NCBI RefSeq assembly: GCF_030687145.1
Contig: NZ_CP117460.1
Coordinates: 3,348,001-3,412,000 of the forward strand
DNA from: Pseudomonas sp. FP1742
GTDB lineage: Bacteria > Pseudomonadota > Gammaproteobacteria > Pseudomonadales > Pseudomonadaceae
DNA length: 64,000 nt
Reading direction: 5' to 3'
The position numbers and the translations under genes are program-made. This document shows, piece after piece, positions 1-8,839 of the stretch (within the stretch, counting starts at the first letter, position 1; every line of letters starts with the position of its first letter). The notes under the pieces were generated by a model that had not been told where the DNA came from, ran no database searches, and worked only from the letters and a program-made list of their open reading frames with translations.

Positions 1-431
1 AGCTGATGCCACGTCAACCGCTTTACACTTGCCTGCTCACCGAACAGGCCCAAGCGGTGATCGGCAAACCTCACCCCAACACCGAACCTGCGCTGAAGAT
101 TCTCACCGCCGAGGGGTTTGCCCATAAGGGTTACATCGACATCTTCGACGCAGGCCCGGTGATCGAAGCCCCGGTGTCGAGAATCCGCACGGTGCGCGAC
201 AGTCAATCCCTGGTACTGGACATCGGCACGCCCGACGACCAGGCACCGGTATGGCTGATCCACAATCGCCGCCTGGAAAACTGCCGCATCACCTCCGCCC
301 GGGCGCGGGTGGTGGGCAACAACCTGATCGTCGACCGACTCACCGCCAAACGCCTGCAACTGCAACCTGGCAATTCGGTCCGTGCCGTGCTGCTGCGCGA
401 CCAACAGCAGCAGGCGGTGGCTGCGGCGTGA
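1..431 (+). CDS. Arginine N-succinyltransferase-like protein, C-terminal part
   Basis: The reading frame is open from the first base of the window, so the true start lies upstream; about 142 codons are visible. The segment LTAEGF..GYIDIFDAGP followed by RIRTVRDS matches the C-terminal part of the AstA/AruF/AruG family, which transfers succinyl from succinyl-CoA to arginine in the AST catabolic pathway in the cytoplasm. Which paralogue (AruF or AruG type) cannot be decided from the tail, and no other ast/aru gene is visible downstream. The next gene is 146 bp away and unrelated, so this is probably the end of its operon. Confidence 0.8.
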   Translation, partial: LMPRQPLYTCLLTEQAQAVIGKPHPNTEPALKILTAEGFAHKGYIDIFDAGPVIEAPVSRIRTVRDSQSLVLDIGTPDDQAPVWLIHNRRLENCRITSARARVVGNNLIVDRLTAKRLQLQPGNSVRAVLLRDQQQQAVAAA

Positions 432-577
432 GATATAGCCGCCGGCGAAGCCAGACGAAATGCCCTTGGCCTGTAAATTCGTCATCATCCTTTACCCGCC
501 CGCGTGATAGCCTTTTGTTCCTTCGGCGTTGACACTTTTGTTCAAGCCCTTCCATTCCTTTATATGGTGGAACTCGT

Positions 578-1447
578 ATGTCCAGGCTTTCTCATCAAGA
601 TTTGCGCCGTAATTTCCGCCAACTGCTCGCTTCCGACACTTGCTACCACACAGCGTCGGTCTTCGACCCGATGTCGGCACGCATCGCCGCCGACCTGGGT
701 TTTGAGGTGGGAATCCTGGGCGGTTCGGTGGCGTCGTTGCAGGTATTGGGCGCTCCCGATTTTGCGTTGATCACCCTCAGTGAGTTCGCCGAACAGGCCA
801 CCCGCATCGGCCGCGTCGCGCAATTGCCGGTCATTGCCGACGCCGATCACGGCTACGGCAACGCGCTCAATGTCATGCGCACCATCGTCGAACTCGAACG
901 CGCCGGTGTGGCCGCCCTGACCATCGAAGACACCCTGCTGCCGGCGCAATTCGGTCGCAAGTCCACCGATCTGATCACGGTCGCCGAAGGTGTCGGCAAG
1001 ATCCGCGCGGCCCTGGAAGCCCGGGTCGATTCGGAAATGGCGATCATCGCCCGCACCAACGCAGGCATCCTGCCAGTCCAGGAAATCATCAGCCGCACCC
1101 AGCATTACCAACAGGCCGGGGCCGACGGGATTTGCATGGTGGGCGTGCAGGATTTCGATCATCTGGAACAGATCGCCGAACACCTGAGCGTACCGCTGAT
1201 GCTGGTCACCTACGGCAACCCGTTGCTGCGCGACGACAAACGCCTGGCCGAATTGGGCGTGCGCGTCACCATCGACGGCCATGGCGCCTACTTCGCCGCC
1301 ATCAAAGCCACTTACGACAGCCTGCGCGAACAACGCCAGATCTTCACCCAAGCCTCCGACCTGAACGCCACCGAACTGACGCATACTTATACGCAGCCGG
1401 AGGACTACATTCGTTGGGCCAAGGAGTTCATGAGCGTTAAAGAGTGA
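578..1447 (+). CDS. Oxaloacetate decarboxylase (PEP mutase/isocitrate lyase superfamily)
   Basis: The 289-aa product resembles the Pseudomonas oxaloacetate decarboxylase typified by PA4872, a soluble TIM-barrel enzyme of the PEP mutase/isocitrate lyase superfamily that converts oxaloacetate to pyruvate and CO2. The metal/substrate loop DADHGYGN lies near residues 88-95, followed by [12 protein letters not shown] near 110 and IIARTNA near 150, all in the usual order. The length matches the family. The ATG is preceded by a purine-rich GGTGGAA. The gene stands alone and converges on hcnC, whose stop lies 51 bp beyond its end. Family assignment is firm; the exact substrate is inferred from the characterised homologue. 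Confidence 0.85.
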   Translation: MSRLSHQDLRRNFRQLLASDTCYHTASVFDPMSARIAADLGFEVGILGGSVASLQVLGAPDFALITLSEFAEQATRIGRVAQLPVIADADHGYGNALNVMRTIVELERAGVAALTIEDTLLPAQFGRKSTDLITVAEGVGKIRAALEARVDSEMAIIARTNAGILPVQEIISRTQHYQQAGADGICMVGVQDFDHLEQIAEHLSVPLMLVTYGNPLLRDDKRLAELGVRVTIDGHGAYFAAIKATYDSLREQRQIFTQASDLNATELTHTYTQPEDYIRWAKEFMSVKE

Positions 1448-1498
1448 CGGCACAAGCGCCCTCACCACAGCGCTCGCGCGTCTGTGGTGAGGTTGCGG

Positions 1499-2758
1499 TC
1501 AAGCCATCTGCGCCTCTTTCGATTCAACCTCCGGCGCCACCTCAAACCGATCCGCCAGAAACGGTGTGATATCCAGCGGCAACGGCTCGTTATTCACCAG
1601 TTTGTCCAGCAGCACGCCGGTAATCGCCGAGGTCAGGATACCGGTGCGGAAATGTCCGCAGGCATTCAGGTAACCCTGCACCCCTTTCATCGGCCCGAGA
1701 ATCGGCAATTCGTCCGGCGAACCAGGACGTAACCCGGCCCAGCAACGTTTCAGGTTGATGTCGGCGAGCGCCGGAATACAGCGCACCGCGCCTTGCACCA
1801 GACCGCTGATTTCCGGGTAGGTGGTGGTCACGTCGAAGCCTTTGTCTTCGGTGGTGCTGCCGATCAGGATTTCGCCGTTGTCTTTCTGCGCCACGTAACA
1901 GTCACTGGTGGTCAGGCAACCGCGCAGGATTTTCGGCATGCGTTCGGTGAGCAGAATCTGGCCCTTCACCGGCTTCACCGGAATGCGAATGCCGGTGGCC
2001 TGCTCGCTGAGGTCGGCAGCCCAGGCACCGGCGGCGTTGATCAGCGTGTCGCAATGGAACACCCCGGCTTCGGTGGTCTGCACGCCGCTGACCCGCGAGC
2101 CGTGGTGCAGTACGCCAGTGACGTTGGTGTTGAAATACACATCGACGCCATTTTGCCGCGCGCCTTCGGTGTAGGCGTCGGCCAGGCGGAACGGGCTGAC
2201 CTGATGATCGCAGAGAAACTCCAGCGCCCCCCTTGCCTCATGGCTGACGCTCGGCTCGGCTTCGCGCAGGGCCGCTTGATCGAGCCAGCGCACCTGATCC
2301 GCCAGGTGCGGAATGCACGCCACGATGTGCTCGGCGTAGAGCCGGTCTTCATCGTCGTAGATGACAAATTTCAAGCCGGTTTTCTCGAACTTGAAATCCA
2401 TCCCGTGATTGTCCTGCAACTCTCGATGCAGGTCCGGGTACATCGCATTGGACTGCAAGGCGAAATCGAAGAACGACTGCGGCAGGATATGCGGCGTGCT
2501 GGCATCCACCGCCACCGCCGCGCCCTGGGCTTCGCGCTTGCGATTGGCCGACATCATGCGAAAGAAAATCACCCCGCAGCCCAGGCCTACCGACTCACCG
2601 ATCGCCCACAAGCCACCGGCCGAAGCACGGGTCGCGTTGCCGGGACGCTTGGCGTCGATCAGCGCGACTTTCAGGTGTTTGCGCTTGGACAATTGATAGG
2701 CGCAGGACGCCCCGATCACACCGCCGCCGGCGATCACTACGTCATAGAACTTACTCAT
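1499..2758 (-). CDS. hcnC: Hydrogen cyanide synthase subunit HcnC (FAD amino-acid oxidase-like)
   Basis: This 419-aa protein closely resembles HcnC. It is a DadA/GlpO-type FAD-dependent oxidoreductase that, with HcnA and HcnB, forms the membrane-associated complex oxidising glycine to HCN and CO2. The dinucleotide-binding motif GGGVIGAS starts near residue 10. The segments RASAGGLWAIGESVG, HGMDFKFE and LCDHQVSPFRLADAYTEG are typical of HcnC. The start is placed at ATG 2758, where ATGAGTAA overlaps the hcnB stop by 8 bp, giving translational coupling; a longer open frame exists upstream but lies inside hcnB and lacks family similarity. It is the last gene of hcnABC. Confidence 0.95.
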   Translation of the reverse strand: MSKFYDVVIAGGGVIGASCAYQLSKRKHLKVALIDAKRPGNATRASAGGLWAIGESVGLGCGVIFFRMMSANRKREAQGAAVAVDASTPHILPQSFFDFALQSNAMYPDLHRELQDNHGMDFKFEKTGLKFVIYDDEDRLYAEHIVACIPHLADQVRWLDQAALREAEPSVSHEARGALEFLCDHQVSPFRLADAYTEGARQNGVDVYFNTNVTGVLHHGSRVSGVQTTEAGVFHCDTLINAAGAWAADLSEQATGIRIPVKPVKGQILLTERMPKILRGCLTTSDCYVAQKDNGEILIGSTTEDKGFDVTTTYPEISGLVQGAVRCIPALADINLKRCWAGLRPGSPDELPILGPMKGVQGYLNACGHFRTGILTSAITGVLLDKLVNNEPLPLDITPFLADRFEVAPEVESKEAQMA

Positions 2759-4160
2759 GGCGCGCGGCCTCCGTGCCGACAGACTGGAACGCTGAAAAGG
2801 GAATCGGGTCGACGGGAAAGCGCGGGCGCAACCAGCCCACGTCTTGCCGGCCGGTGGCTTCGCGCAAACGGTCGGTGCAATAGCCGACACACATCCGCCC
2901 CTGACAGTCGCCCATGCTCACGCGGGTGCGCATTTTCAGGCTGGCCAGGTCTTGCACCCCCTGCTTCAGTGCCCGATCGATGTCGGCGCGGGTCGCGTGC
3001 TCGCAGCGGCAAATCACCGTGTCGGCAGCCGGCAATGCGGTCTGCCCGGCGCCGCGTTCGGTGTAACGGTCGACGGCCGCGCGAAAGCGCACGATGGACT
3101 TGAGCTTCGACAGGTAACGGTCACGTTTGACCAGCGCCCGTTCCGTGTCCAGCACATCCCGTTGCAGCAGGATCGACACCGCCGCGATCCTTCCCGCCAG
3201 CATGGCCGCCTCGCCACCGCGAATACCGCCCATGTCACCGGCCAGGTGCACATGCGGTTCGCTGCTTTGTTGCCAGACATTGGCGCAGGCCCGCAGGTAG
3301 CCGTCATCACTGAAGCCGTGGTCCAGGCCCATTTGCTGACTGAGTTGCGTGCGTGGAACGAAGCCATAGCCGACCGCCAGGGTCTGCGCGGCAATCCGTT
3401 CGGCGCGGCTCAGGTCTGGCTCCCAGGTGCTGGAGTACGGCGCGACAGTCACCGAACTCAATTCATCCTCGCCCTGTGCGTCGACCACTCCCCAGCCATA
3501 GTGCATGGGAATGCCGTGCATTTTCAGGTACGCGAGCATGCTCAAGCCATCGAGGAACAACTGCGGTTTGTTCAGTAGCGCGAGGCTTTCCCGGGCGATC
3601 TTGCCGAACGCGCATGCCTCATAAACTCCGGCGACGCTCACCCCTGAAGCGTGCAACTGGCAGGCCACCAGCGGCAACAGCGGACCGGTGCCGGCGATCA
3701 CCACCGGCCCCTGGGGTTTAACCACGCCACTCTTGATTTGCAGTTGCAGCCCACCCAGCAGAATCACCCCGGGCAAGGTCCAGCCGGGAAACGGTACGCT
3801 GCGTTCATGACAACCGGCAGCCAATAGCAGTTGCGGATACTCGACCTCTTGCAAACGCTCATCGACATCCAGCACCACCAGCGCCCGGGCACCTTCGGCG
3901 CCGACCACACGGTGATTCAAGCGCACGTCGATCAGGCCTGACAGCTCCCGGAACTCGCCATGCAGTTTGGCCAGCGCTTCCGAATAGCGTGGCCCCAGGT
4001 AATCCAGTTGAACGTTATCGCGCAAGGGGCCGCGATACACCACCCCGCCCAGGCGCGAAGCTTCTTCAAGCACGGTACAACGCACGCCATGGCGTGCCAG
4101 TTCAATGGCCGCGGCCATACCCGCCGGCCCGCCGCCGACGATCACCGGTTGCAGGCTCAT
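2751..4160 (-). CDS. hcnB: Hydrogen cyanide synthase subunit HcnB
   Basis: HcnB (469 aa) is the NAD(P)/FAD-type oxidoreductase subunit of cyanide synthase. The N-terminal FAD-binding motif GGGPAG lies at residues 9-14. A C-terminal BFD-like [2Fe-2S] domain has C384, C386, C419 and C424 (CRCEH...GDCQGRMC). Length and sequence are close to HcnB of P. aeruginosa and P. protegens. It overlaps hcnA by 4 bp and hcnC by 8 bp, so the three genes form one tightly coupled operon. Related three-subunit opine and D-hydroxyproline dehydrogenases have the same domain layout, but the HcnA-type first subunit and the hcn leader make HcnB the better call. Confidence 0.95.
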   Translation of the reverse strand: MSLQPVIVGGGPAGMAAAIELARHGVRCTVLEEASRLGGVVYRGPLRDNVQLDYLGPRYSEALAKLHGEFRELSGLIDVRLNHRVVGAEGARALVVLDVDERLQEVEYPQLLLAAGCHERSVPFPGWTLPGVILLGGLQLQIKSGVVKPQGPVVIAGTGPLLPLVACQLHASGVSVAGVYEACAFGKIARESLALLNKPQLFLDGLSMLAYLKMHGIPMHYGWGVVDAQGEDELSSVTVAPYSSTWEPDLSRAERIAAQTLAVGYGFVPRTQLSQQMGLDHGFSDDGYLRACANVWQQSSEPHVHLAGDMGGIRGGEAAMLAGRIAAVSILLQRDVLDTERALVKRDRYLSKLKSIVRFRAAVDRYTERGAGQTALPAADTVICRCEHATRADIDRALKQGVQDLASLKMRTRVSMGDCQGRMCVGYCTDRLREATGRQDVGWLRPRFPVDPIPFSAFQSVGTEAARHE

Positions 4161-4471
4161 AAAACCTCCTGCCCGGCGATACGGTTGACCCGGGTTTCGA
4201 TGCTCATGCCCTCACGCACGATCGTCTGGCAGGCACGCCGTTTGTGCCGGCCATCGATTTTCACCAGGCAGCATTGGCACACGCCCATGCCGCAGTAGGC
4301 ACCGCTGATCTGATCGTGATCGTTTCGGGCCACCTGGCGAATGCCCAGTGATTGAATGACCGTCAGGACGGTTTCGCCGATGGCGGCGCTGACGGTCTGG
4401 CCGTTGATGCGCACAGTCATATCCGCCCGCACCAGGGGCTGGATATCGAAGGTTCTGTTTAAACGTTGCAT
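4157..4471 (-). CDS. hcnA: Hydrogen cyanide synthase subunit HcnA (2Fe-2S)
   Basis: HcnA (104 aa) is the small ferredoxin-like subunit that relays electrons in cyanide synthase. Four cysteines in the pattern C60-x4-C65-x-C67 ... C81, with an additional C68, form a plant-type [2Fe-2S] site within GAYCGMGVCQCC. The N-terminal IQPLVRADM block is characteristic of HcnA. The start ATG 4471 is fixed by an RsmE-type Shine-Dalgarno hairpin (4480-4491) ending 8 nt upstream. It is first in the hcnABC operon. Cyanide production is normally Gac/Rsm- and ANR-controlled, and both control sites can be read here. Confidence 0.95.
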   Translation of the reverse strand: MQRLNRTFDIQPLVRADMTVRINGQTVSAAIGETVLTVIQSLGIRQVARNDHDQISGAYCGMGVCQCCLVKIDGRHKRRACQTIVREGMSIETRVNRIAGQEVL

Positions 4472-4479
4472 TGCGATTG

Positions 4480-4491
4480 TTCATCCGTGAA
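4480..4491 (-). promoter_or_regulatory. RsmA/RsmE-binding Shine-Dalgarno hairpin of hcnA
   Basis: On the minus strand the 12 bases TTCACGGATGAA precede hcnA by 8 nt. They form a short stem (UUCA/UGAA) exposing GGA in the loop, the same element as the well-characterised RsmE-binding site of P. protegens hcnA, where the protein blocks ribosome access until GacA-induced small RNAs titrate it. The match is seen directly; regulation here is inferred from that precedent. Confidence 0.92.
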
Positions 4492-4644
4492 AGGTTCAGG
4501 TGAGTTTCATCAGCTCCATGCTGCACTACACCTTGCGGGCCACCTGACTGATAAACGGGAAGGTCTGCACTGGTACTTCGACAACGCATCAGCTGCGTGT
4601 CAACGCAATGTAGTCGATACCGCAGGATGGGGCTGGATCGTTTT

Positions 4645-4686
4645 ATATTAGGAAATATCGCCGAAGGAAATATTGATCCAGGCCAG
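4645..4686 (-). promoter_or_regulatory. ANR-type anaerobic promoter of hcnABC
   Basis: On the minus strand CTGGC-CTGG-ATCAA (4686-4673) matches the FNR/ANR consensus TTGAT-N4-ATCAA in its right half and in part of its left half. A good -10 hexamer, TAATAT, lies at 4650-4645. If transcription starts near 4638 the ANR box is centred at about -41.5, the class II activator position. This leaves a leader of about 165 nt before hcnA. ANR control of hcn under low oxygen is established in other pseudomonads; the start site here is predicted. Confidence 0.75.
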
Positions 4687-4713
4687 TAAAAACACCTGCA
4701 CCGACGGACTAAT

Positions 4714-4800
4714 GTGGGAGCGGGCTTGCTCGTGAAGGGACCGCAATGTCCAACATAGTGCTGACTGGCAGGCCGCTTTCGCGAGCAAGCCCGCTCCCAC
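4714..4800. repeat. REP pair (BIME), head-to-head
   Basis: Two inverted copies of the Pseudomonas REP core, GTGGGAGCGGGCTTGCTCG and its complement, flank a roughly 45-bp centre. The unit lies between the hcnABC promoter and the small membrane-protein gene and belongs to the same family as repeats at 11.55, 15.74 and 21.7 kb. Confidence 0.9.
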
Positions 4801-4904
4801 AGGGGCATGGGGCGAACACAAAATCTGTGAACACCGCTTCCCAAAAAGCAAAACGCCGCTTCTACCGGAGGCAGAAGCGGCGGAGGCCAAATGCCTCAAA
4901 GGGA

Positions 4905-4979
4905 TCAGTGCATGAACAAGGCAATCAGAATGATGATCGGGATCGGCACGCCGAGCAGGAACAGCAGTAATGAGCGCAT
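4905..4979 (-). CDS. 24-aa single-span membrane peptide
   Basis: A very short gene encodes MRSLLLFLLGVPIPIIILIA followed by LFMH and a stop, almost entirely one hydrophobic helix. The ATG is preceded by GGGAGAAC, a good ribosome-binding site. It begins 15 bp after the stop of the membrane protein at 4995-5945 on the same strand, so the two are probably co-transcribed. I recall nearly identical short reading frames in other Pseudomonas genomes, but the function is unknown. It falls below common gene-length cut-offs and is easily missed. Confidence 0.65.
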   Translation of the reverse strand: MRSLLLFLLGVPIPIIILIALFMH

Positions 4980-4994
4980 GGGGGTTCTCCCGGG

Positions 4995-5945
4995 TTAGCG
5001 AACAGGTGGCAATGTCGTGGTCGTGGTGGTGGTCACATAGGCGTCGGCTTCCAGATACTCCACGGCATCCCGGCGACGACCGCCGAAGGTCGCGGCGAGG
5101 CTGGCGAAAAACGCGCCGGCCAGCAACGCGATGAACATCCACAAAGCCGTCCATGCCACTACTTTCGCGGCGGTGTCAGCCGCTTGTTGCGCGGCCAGTT
5201 TGGCGTCGGCCACGGCTTTTTGAGTACGGGCATACACTTCATCGACACGACGCTCGGCATCCGCTTGCGTGAGGTTGGTCCGCTGGGCCACCCATTGCGC
5301 CAGGTAAGCCCGATCTTCGGCGGCCAGTTGACCGTCGTTGCTCAGGCTGCGCGCGAAGATGCGGGTGACGGTGCCGTGGGTGGCGTCATCACTGACAGCC
5401 ACCGGGCGGTCATCGCGAAACAGACTGTCGATGAAGTAACCGTACGGATCATTCGCGGGATTGCCGATAGCGCTGCCGGCAGCCTGGGTCATGGCGCTGG
5501 CGGCACCGCCGGCGACCACTGCCCCGGCCCGCACACCACCGCTGACGACGCTACTGACCGAACCGACCACCAGGGTCGCGGTCACCAGCGTCGCCACACA
5601 CCAGGCCAGGAAGCCATGGGCCGTGTCACGGAAATAAACCTCATCGCCGTGCATGTACGCCCACTTCACCCGCAGGCGGCCAGCGATGTAACCGCCGAGA
5701 CCGGACGCCACGATCTGTGTAAAGGCCAGCCAGGCAATCGTCGAAATACCCAGGCCCTTGGTGCTCATACCTTCATTGGCCCACGGCGAGACCGCCGTGA
5801 AACCCAGGCCAAAACCGAGCAGTACGAGGATCAGCGACAACGCCGCGGCCGCTGCGGCCCCGGCGAAGATTGCGGGCCACGAGACGCCCGATAGTGTGCT
5901 GGACTCTTCGACGACAGGATAAAAACCATCGGGGGATCTATTCAT
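4995..5945 (-). CDS. Multi-pass membrane protein of unknown function
   Basis: This 316-aa protein has a short cytoplasmic N-terminus, a hydrophobic Ala/Leu-rich segment near 22-50, further membrane segments near 65-85 and 113-145, and a final one near 255-280. The central part (about 170-250) is polar and alanine-rich, with likely helical or coiled-coil character (AERRVDEVYARTQKAVADAK). Similar proteins are sometimes labelled PhnA-like, but nothing here supports a phosphonate role. The C-terminus ends in a run of threonines. It probably forms an operon with the 24-aa peptide just downstream. Confidence 0.75.
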   Translation of the reverse strand: MNRSPDGFYPVVEESSTLSGVSWPAIFAGAAAAAALSLILVLLGFGLGFTAVSPWANEGMSTKGLGISTIAWLAFTQIVASGLGGYIAGRLRVKWAYMHGDEVYFRDTAHGFLAWCVATLVTATLVVGSVSSVVSGGVRAGAVVAGGAASAMTQAAGSAIGNPANDPYGYFIDSLFRDDRPVAVSDDATHGTVTRIFARSLSNDGQLAAEDRAYLAQWVAQRTNLTQADAERRVDEVYARTQKAVADAKLAAQQAADTAAKVVAWTALWMFIALLAGAFFASLAATFGGRRRDAVEYLEADAYVTTTTTTTLPPVR

Positions 5946-6128
5946 TGTTGTTGTACTCCAGGCAGTTGTTACAACTCGTCAAAAGGAGCCGTTGCAGACA
6001 GCGTGCCAGTCGTACCACTTAAATAAATCGTTGAATTTCAAGAAGTTGAAAACAATGAACTTCTCAGGACCATGCACTTTGCAAGGAGCCGACGATGGCG
6101 GCGGGTTTTATGCATTGCGCCAACCAAA

Positions 6129-6452
6129 CTACTTGCGCTTGTAACTCTTGTTGCCGCTGGGCGTCAGGCAATACACCCCGCCTCTGGGCCCGGTGCAGAA
6201 CGTACCGGTGCCGCAGGCGCAGCCGTCGGTTTCCTGTAACAGTGTCTGCGGTCGCGCCTGGCCTTGAGTGCCAAACATCGCCGAGCAACTTTTCTTCGAG
6301 CCGCTGATGGAGCCGTCATTGCACAGGAACAGATCGCCATCGCAACGATCGATACCGCCCTTCTTCCCCGAACACTGCGTATTGGCAGCCCAGGCGGAGG
6401 AACCGAACAGGCACAACAACAGCACAGATATTGGCATCCAGCCACGAACCAT
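6129..6452 (-). CDS. Small secreted cysteine-rich protein
   Basis: From ATG 6452 the product is 107 aa, starting with a clear signal peptide (MVRGWMPISVLLLCLFGSSA, cleavage after AWA). The mature part has a Cys-rich motif, CSGKKGGIDRCDGDLFLCND, and later C-A-C and C residues, suggesting disulfides in the periplasm or outside the cell, then a Lys-rich tail. Another in-frame start 36 bp upstream would add a polar stretch before the signal, so the shorter form is preferred. No function is known to me. It is a single gene, divergent from the two-component system that follows. Confidence 0.7.
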   Translation of the reverse strand: MVRGWMPISVLLLCLFGSSAWAANTQCSGKKGGIDRCDGDLFLCNDGSISGSKKSCSAMFGTQGQARPQTLLQETDGCACGTGTFCTGPRGGVYCLTPSGNKSYKRK

Positions 6453-6612
6453 TAAAGTGCGCACAGTGCAGCTTCCCTTTAGAGTCATGGCCGGATGATA
6501 TCAATGTTGCGACCAGCCACACGAGGCCACATGAAAGTTAATTTAATTTGCCGCACGTAATTCTTGGCAAAATGCCTCAACTTCGTATTGAACCGATTAT
6601 CAGGCAAGCCCT

Positions 6613-7296
6613 ATGACCCGTATTTTGACCATCGAAGACGACGCCGTGACCGCCCGGGAAATCGTCGCCGAACTGAGCAACCACGGCCTTGAAGTGGATT
6701 GGGTCGACAATGGCCGCGAAGGCCTGGAGCGCGCCGTCAGCGGCGACTACGACCTGATCACCCTCGATCGCATGCTGCCGGAGCTCGATGGCCTGGCGAT
6801 TGTCACCACCTTGCGCACCATGGGCGTGGCCACGCCGATCCTGATGATCAGCGCCCTCTCCGACGTCGATGAACGGGTGCGCGGCCTGCGCGCCGGCGGC
6901 GACGATTACCTGACCAAACCGTTCGCCACCGATGAAATGGCCGCCCGGGTCGAAGTCTTGCTGCGCCGGCAGAACACCGTAACCGCCCAGGCCACCACGC
7001 TGCGGGTGGCCGATCTGGAGCTGAACCTGATCAGCCACGAAGCCAGCCGCGACAGCCAGTTGCTGACGCTGTTGCCCACCGAATACAAGTTGCTGGAATT
7101 TCTGATGCGCAACACCGGGCAGATTCTGTCGCGGATGATGATTTTCGAAGAGGTCTGGGGTTATCACTTCGACCCCGGCACCAACCTGATCGATGTGCAC
7201 ATCGGCCGTCTGCGCAAGAAGATCGACCCGCCAGGCAAAGTCCCACTGATACGGACCGTGCGAGGCTCGGGTTATGTCATTGCTGAACCCCTCTAA
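6613..7296 (+). CDS. OmpR-family response regulator
   Basis: The 227-aa protein has an N-terminal receiver domain (EDD near residue 9, phospho-Asp about 52 in ITLDRMLP, TKPF lysine near 102) and a C-terminal winged-helix DNA-binding domain (LPTEYKLLEFLM, VWGYHFDPGTNLIDVHIGRLRKK). It resembles the CopR/IrlR/CzcR-like group. It overlaps the next gene, a sensor kinase, by 23 bp, indicating one operon. The signal and target genes cannot be read from the sequence. Confidence 0.88.
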   Translation: MTRILTIEDDAVTAREIVAELSNHGLEVDWVDNGREGLERAVSGDYDLITLDRMLPELDGLAIVTTLRTMGVATPILMISALSDVDERVRGLRAGGDDYLTKPFATDEMAARVEVLLRRQNTVTAQATTLRVADLELNLISHEASRDSQLLTLLPTEYKLLEFLMRNTGQILSRMMIFEEVWGYHFDPGTNLIDVHIGRLRKKIDPPGKVPLIRTVRGSGYVIAEPL

Positions 7297-8668
7297 AGGC
7301 TGGCGTTCCTCCAGCAGCCGCTTGCTGGCGCTATACAGTTCGCTGTTCGTGGCCTGGAGCGGGATTCTCATGGGGGTCATGTACTACGAGGTCTCCAGCT
7401 ACCTGGACACGCTGGCCAAGCATTCGCTGATGCAACGTCAGCATCTGTTTTCACGCTTCCAGGGCGAGCAACTGGAAGACGCCCTCGCCGCCAGCATGAC
7501 CTTCGACGTTCGCGGCATCGACGCCTATGGCTTGTTCGATGACCAACAGCGCTACCTCTTCGGCGCCTTGCGCCAGATCCCCCAAGGCCTGCCGCTGGAC
7601 GGCAAGATTCACATGCTCGGCGACTGCGTCGACGCCGACGACCCGACCCTGCCCGCCGACAGTTGCGACGCCGTCGCCACCCGGACCCTGGACGGACGCT
7701 GGCTGGTGCTGGTGCGGGACAACGGTTCGTTGTTTGCCGTGACCCGGATCATCCTGCACGCGCTGCTGTGGGGCGTGTCGCTGACGATTTTGCCGGGCAT
7801 CGCCGGCTGGCATTTATTGCGACGGCGCCCGCTGCGGCGGATCCGGGCGATCCAGGCCAGCGCCGAAGCCATTGTCGCCGGCGACCTGACCCGGCGCCTG
7901 CCGCTGTCCAATCGCCGTGACGAACTGGACATGCTCGCGGCCATCGTCAACGCCATGCTCGAACGCATCGAGCGCTTGATGCATGAGGTCAAGGGCGTGT
8001 GCGACAACATCGCCCATGACCTGCGCACGCCGCTCACTCGCCTGCGGGCGCAGTTGTACCGGATTCAGCAACAGGCCGATGAAGGATCGACACTGGCCGT
8101 GCAACTGGACTCGGTGCTCGGCGAGGCGGACACCTTGATGGCGCGTTTCCGTGGCTTGTTGCGGATTTCCGAGCTGGAGGATCGTCAGCGCCGTTCGGGG
8201 TTCGTGCGACTGGACCCGGTGCCATTGCTGCAGGAGTTGCATGACTTTTATCTGCCGCTGGCGGAAGAAGGCGAACTGACCTTTGAGCTGCAAATGCCCG
8301 AATCCTTGCCCGGGCTCAACGGCGACCGTGCGCTGCTGTTTGAAGCCGTGGCGAATTTGCTGAGCAACTCGATCAAATTCACCCCGCCGGGTGGCCAAGT
8401 GATTTTGCGTGGGGTGAATGACGCGGGGCATACGCGCATTGAAGTGCTCGACTCCGGCCCCGGGATTGCGCCGGCCGAGCGCGAGGCGGTATTTCAGCGT
8501 TTCTATCGCGCCGAAGGCGGCAACCCGCAAAGCGGATTCGGCCTGGGCCTGTCGATCGTCGCCGCGATTGCCAGCCTGCATGGATTTACGCTGCAGGTGG
8601 ACAGCAGCGAGTTGGGGGGCGCGCGGTTGGTGCTCGATTGCCGGCAGGACCTGATTCCCCAGGCTTGA
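7274..8668 (+). CDS. Sensor histidine kinase (HAMP-HisKA-HATPase)
   Basis: The 464-aa inner-membrane kinase has a membrane segment near 17-40, a periplasmic domain of about 120 residues with two Cys (GDCVDADD, DSCDAV), and a second membrane segment near 160-180. A HAMP linker, the phospho-accepting H in NIAHDLRTPLTR (near 248) and a C-terminal ATPase (NLLSNSIKF, DSGPGI, GFGLGLSI) follow. It is the partner of the response regulator it overlaps. Periplasmic stimulus unknown; metal sensing is common in related systems but is not shown here. Confidence 0.88.
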   Translation: MSLLNPSKGWRSSSSRLLALYSSLFVAWSGILMGVMYYEVSSYLDTLAKHSLMQRQHLFSRFQGEQLEDALAASMTFDVRGIDAYGLFDDQQRYLFGALRQIPQGLPLDGKIHMLGDCVDADDPTLPADSCDAVATRTLDGRWLVLVRDNGSLFAVTRIILHALLWGVSLTILPGIAGWHLLRRRPLRRIRAIQASAEAIVAGDLTRRLPLSNRRDELDMLAAIVNAMLERIERLMHEVKGVCDNIAHDLRTPLTRLRAQLYRIQQQADEGSTLAVQLDSVLGEADTLMARFRGLLRISELEDRQRRSGFVRLDPVPLLQELHDFYLPLAEEGELTFELQMPESLPGLNGDRALLFEAVANLLSNSIKFTPPGGQVILRGVNDAGHTRIEVLDSGPGIAPAEREAVFQRFYRAEGGNPQSGFGLGLSIVAAIASLHGFTLQVDSSELGGARLVLDCRQDLIPQA

Positions 8669-8839
8669 CACTTGCTCGTGTTTAACCTTGAAACGGGGCT
8701 TGTTTAAGCGCCCTCAAGGATACTTCCTGAAAGCTACAAATCCTTGCGCCGTTGCCTACGGCTGCGCCAGAATCCGCCGGCTTGTGCGCCTTGGGGCCGC
8801 TCGGTAACTTGATTCCCGTCACTGCCCATCAGTGATCGG

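Noticed and set aside
1793..3103. A 436-codon plus-strand open frame opposite hcnB/hcnC
   Set aside because: It is the high-GC antisense shadow of two firmly identified genes, has no recognisable domain and no ribosome-binding site.
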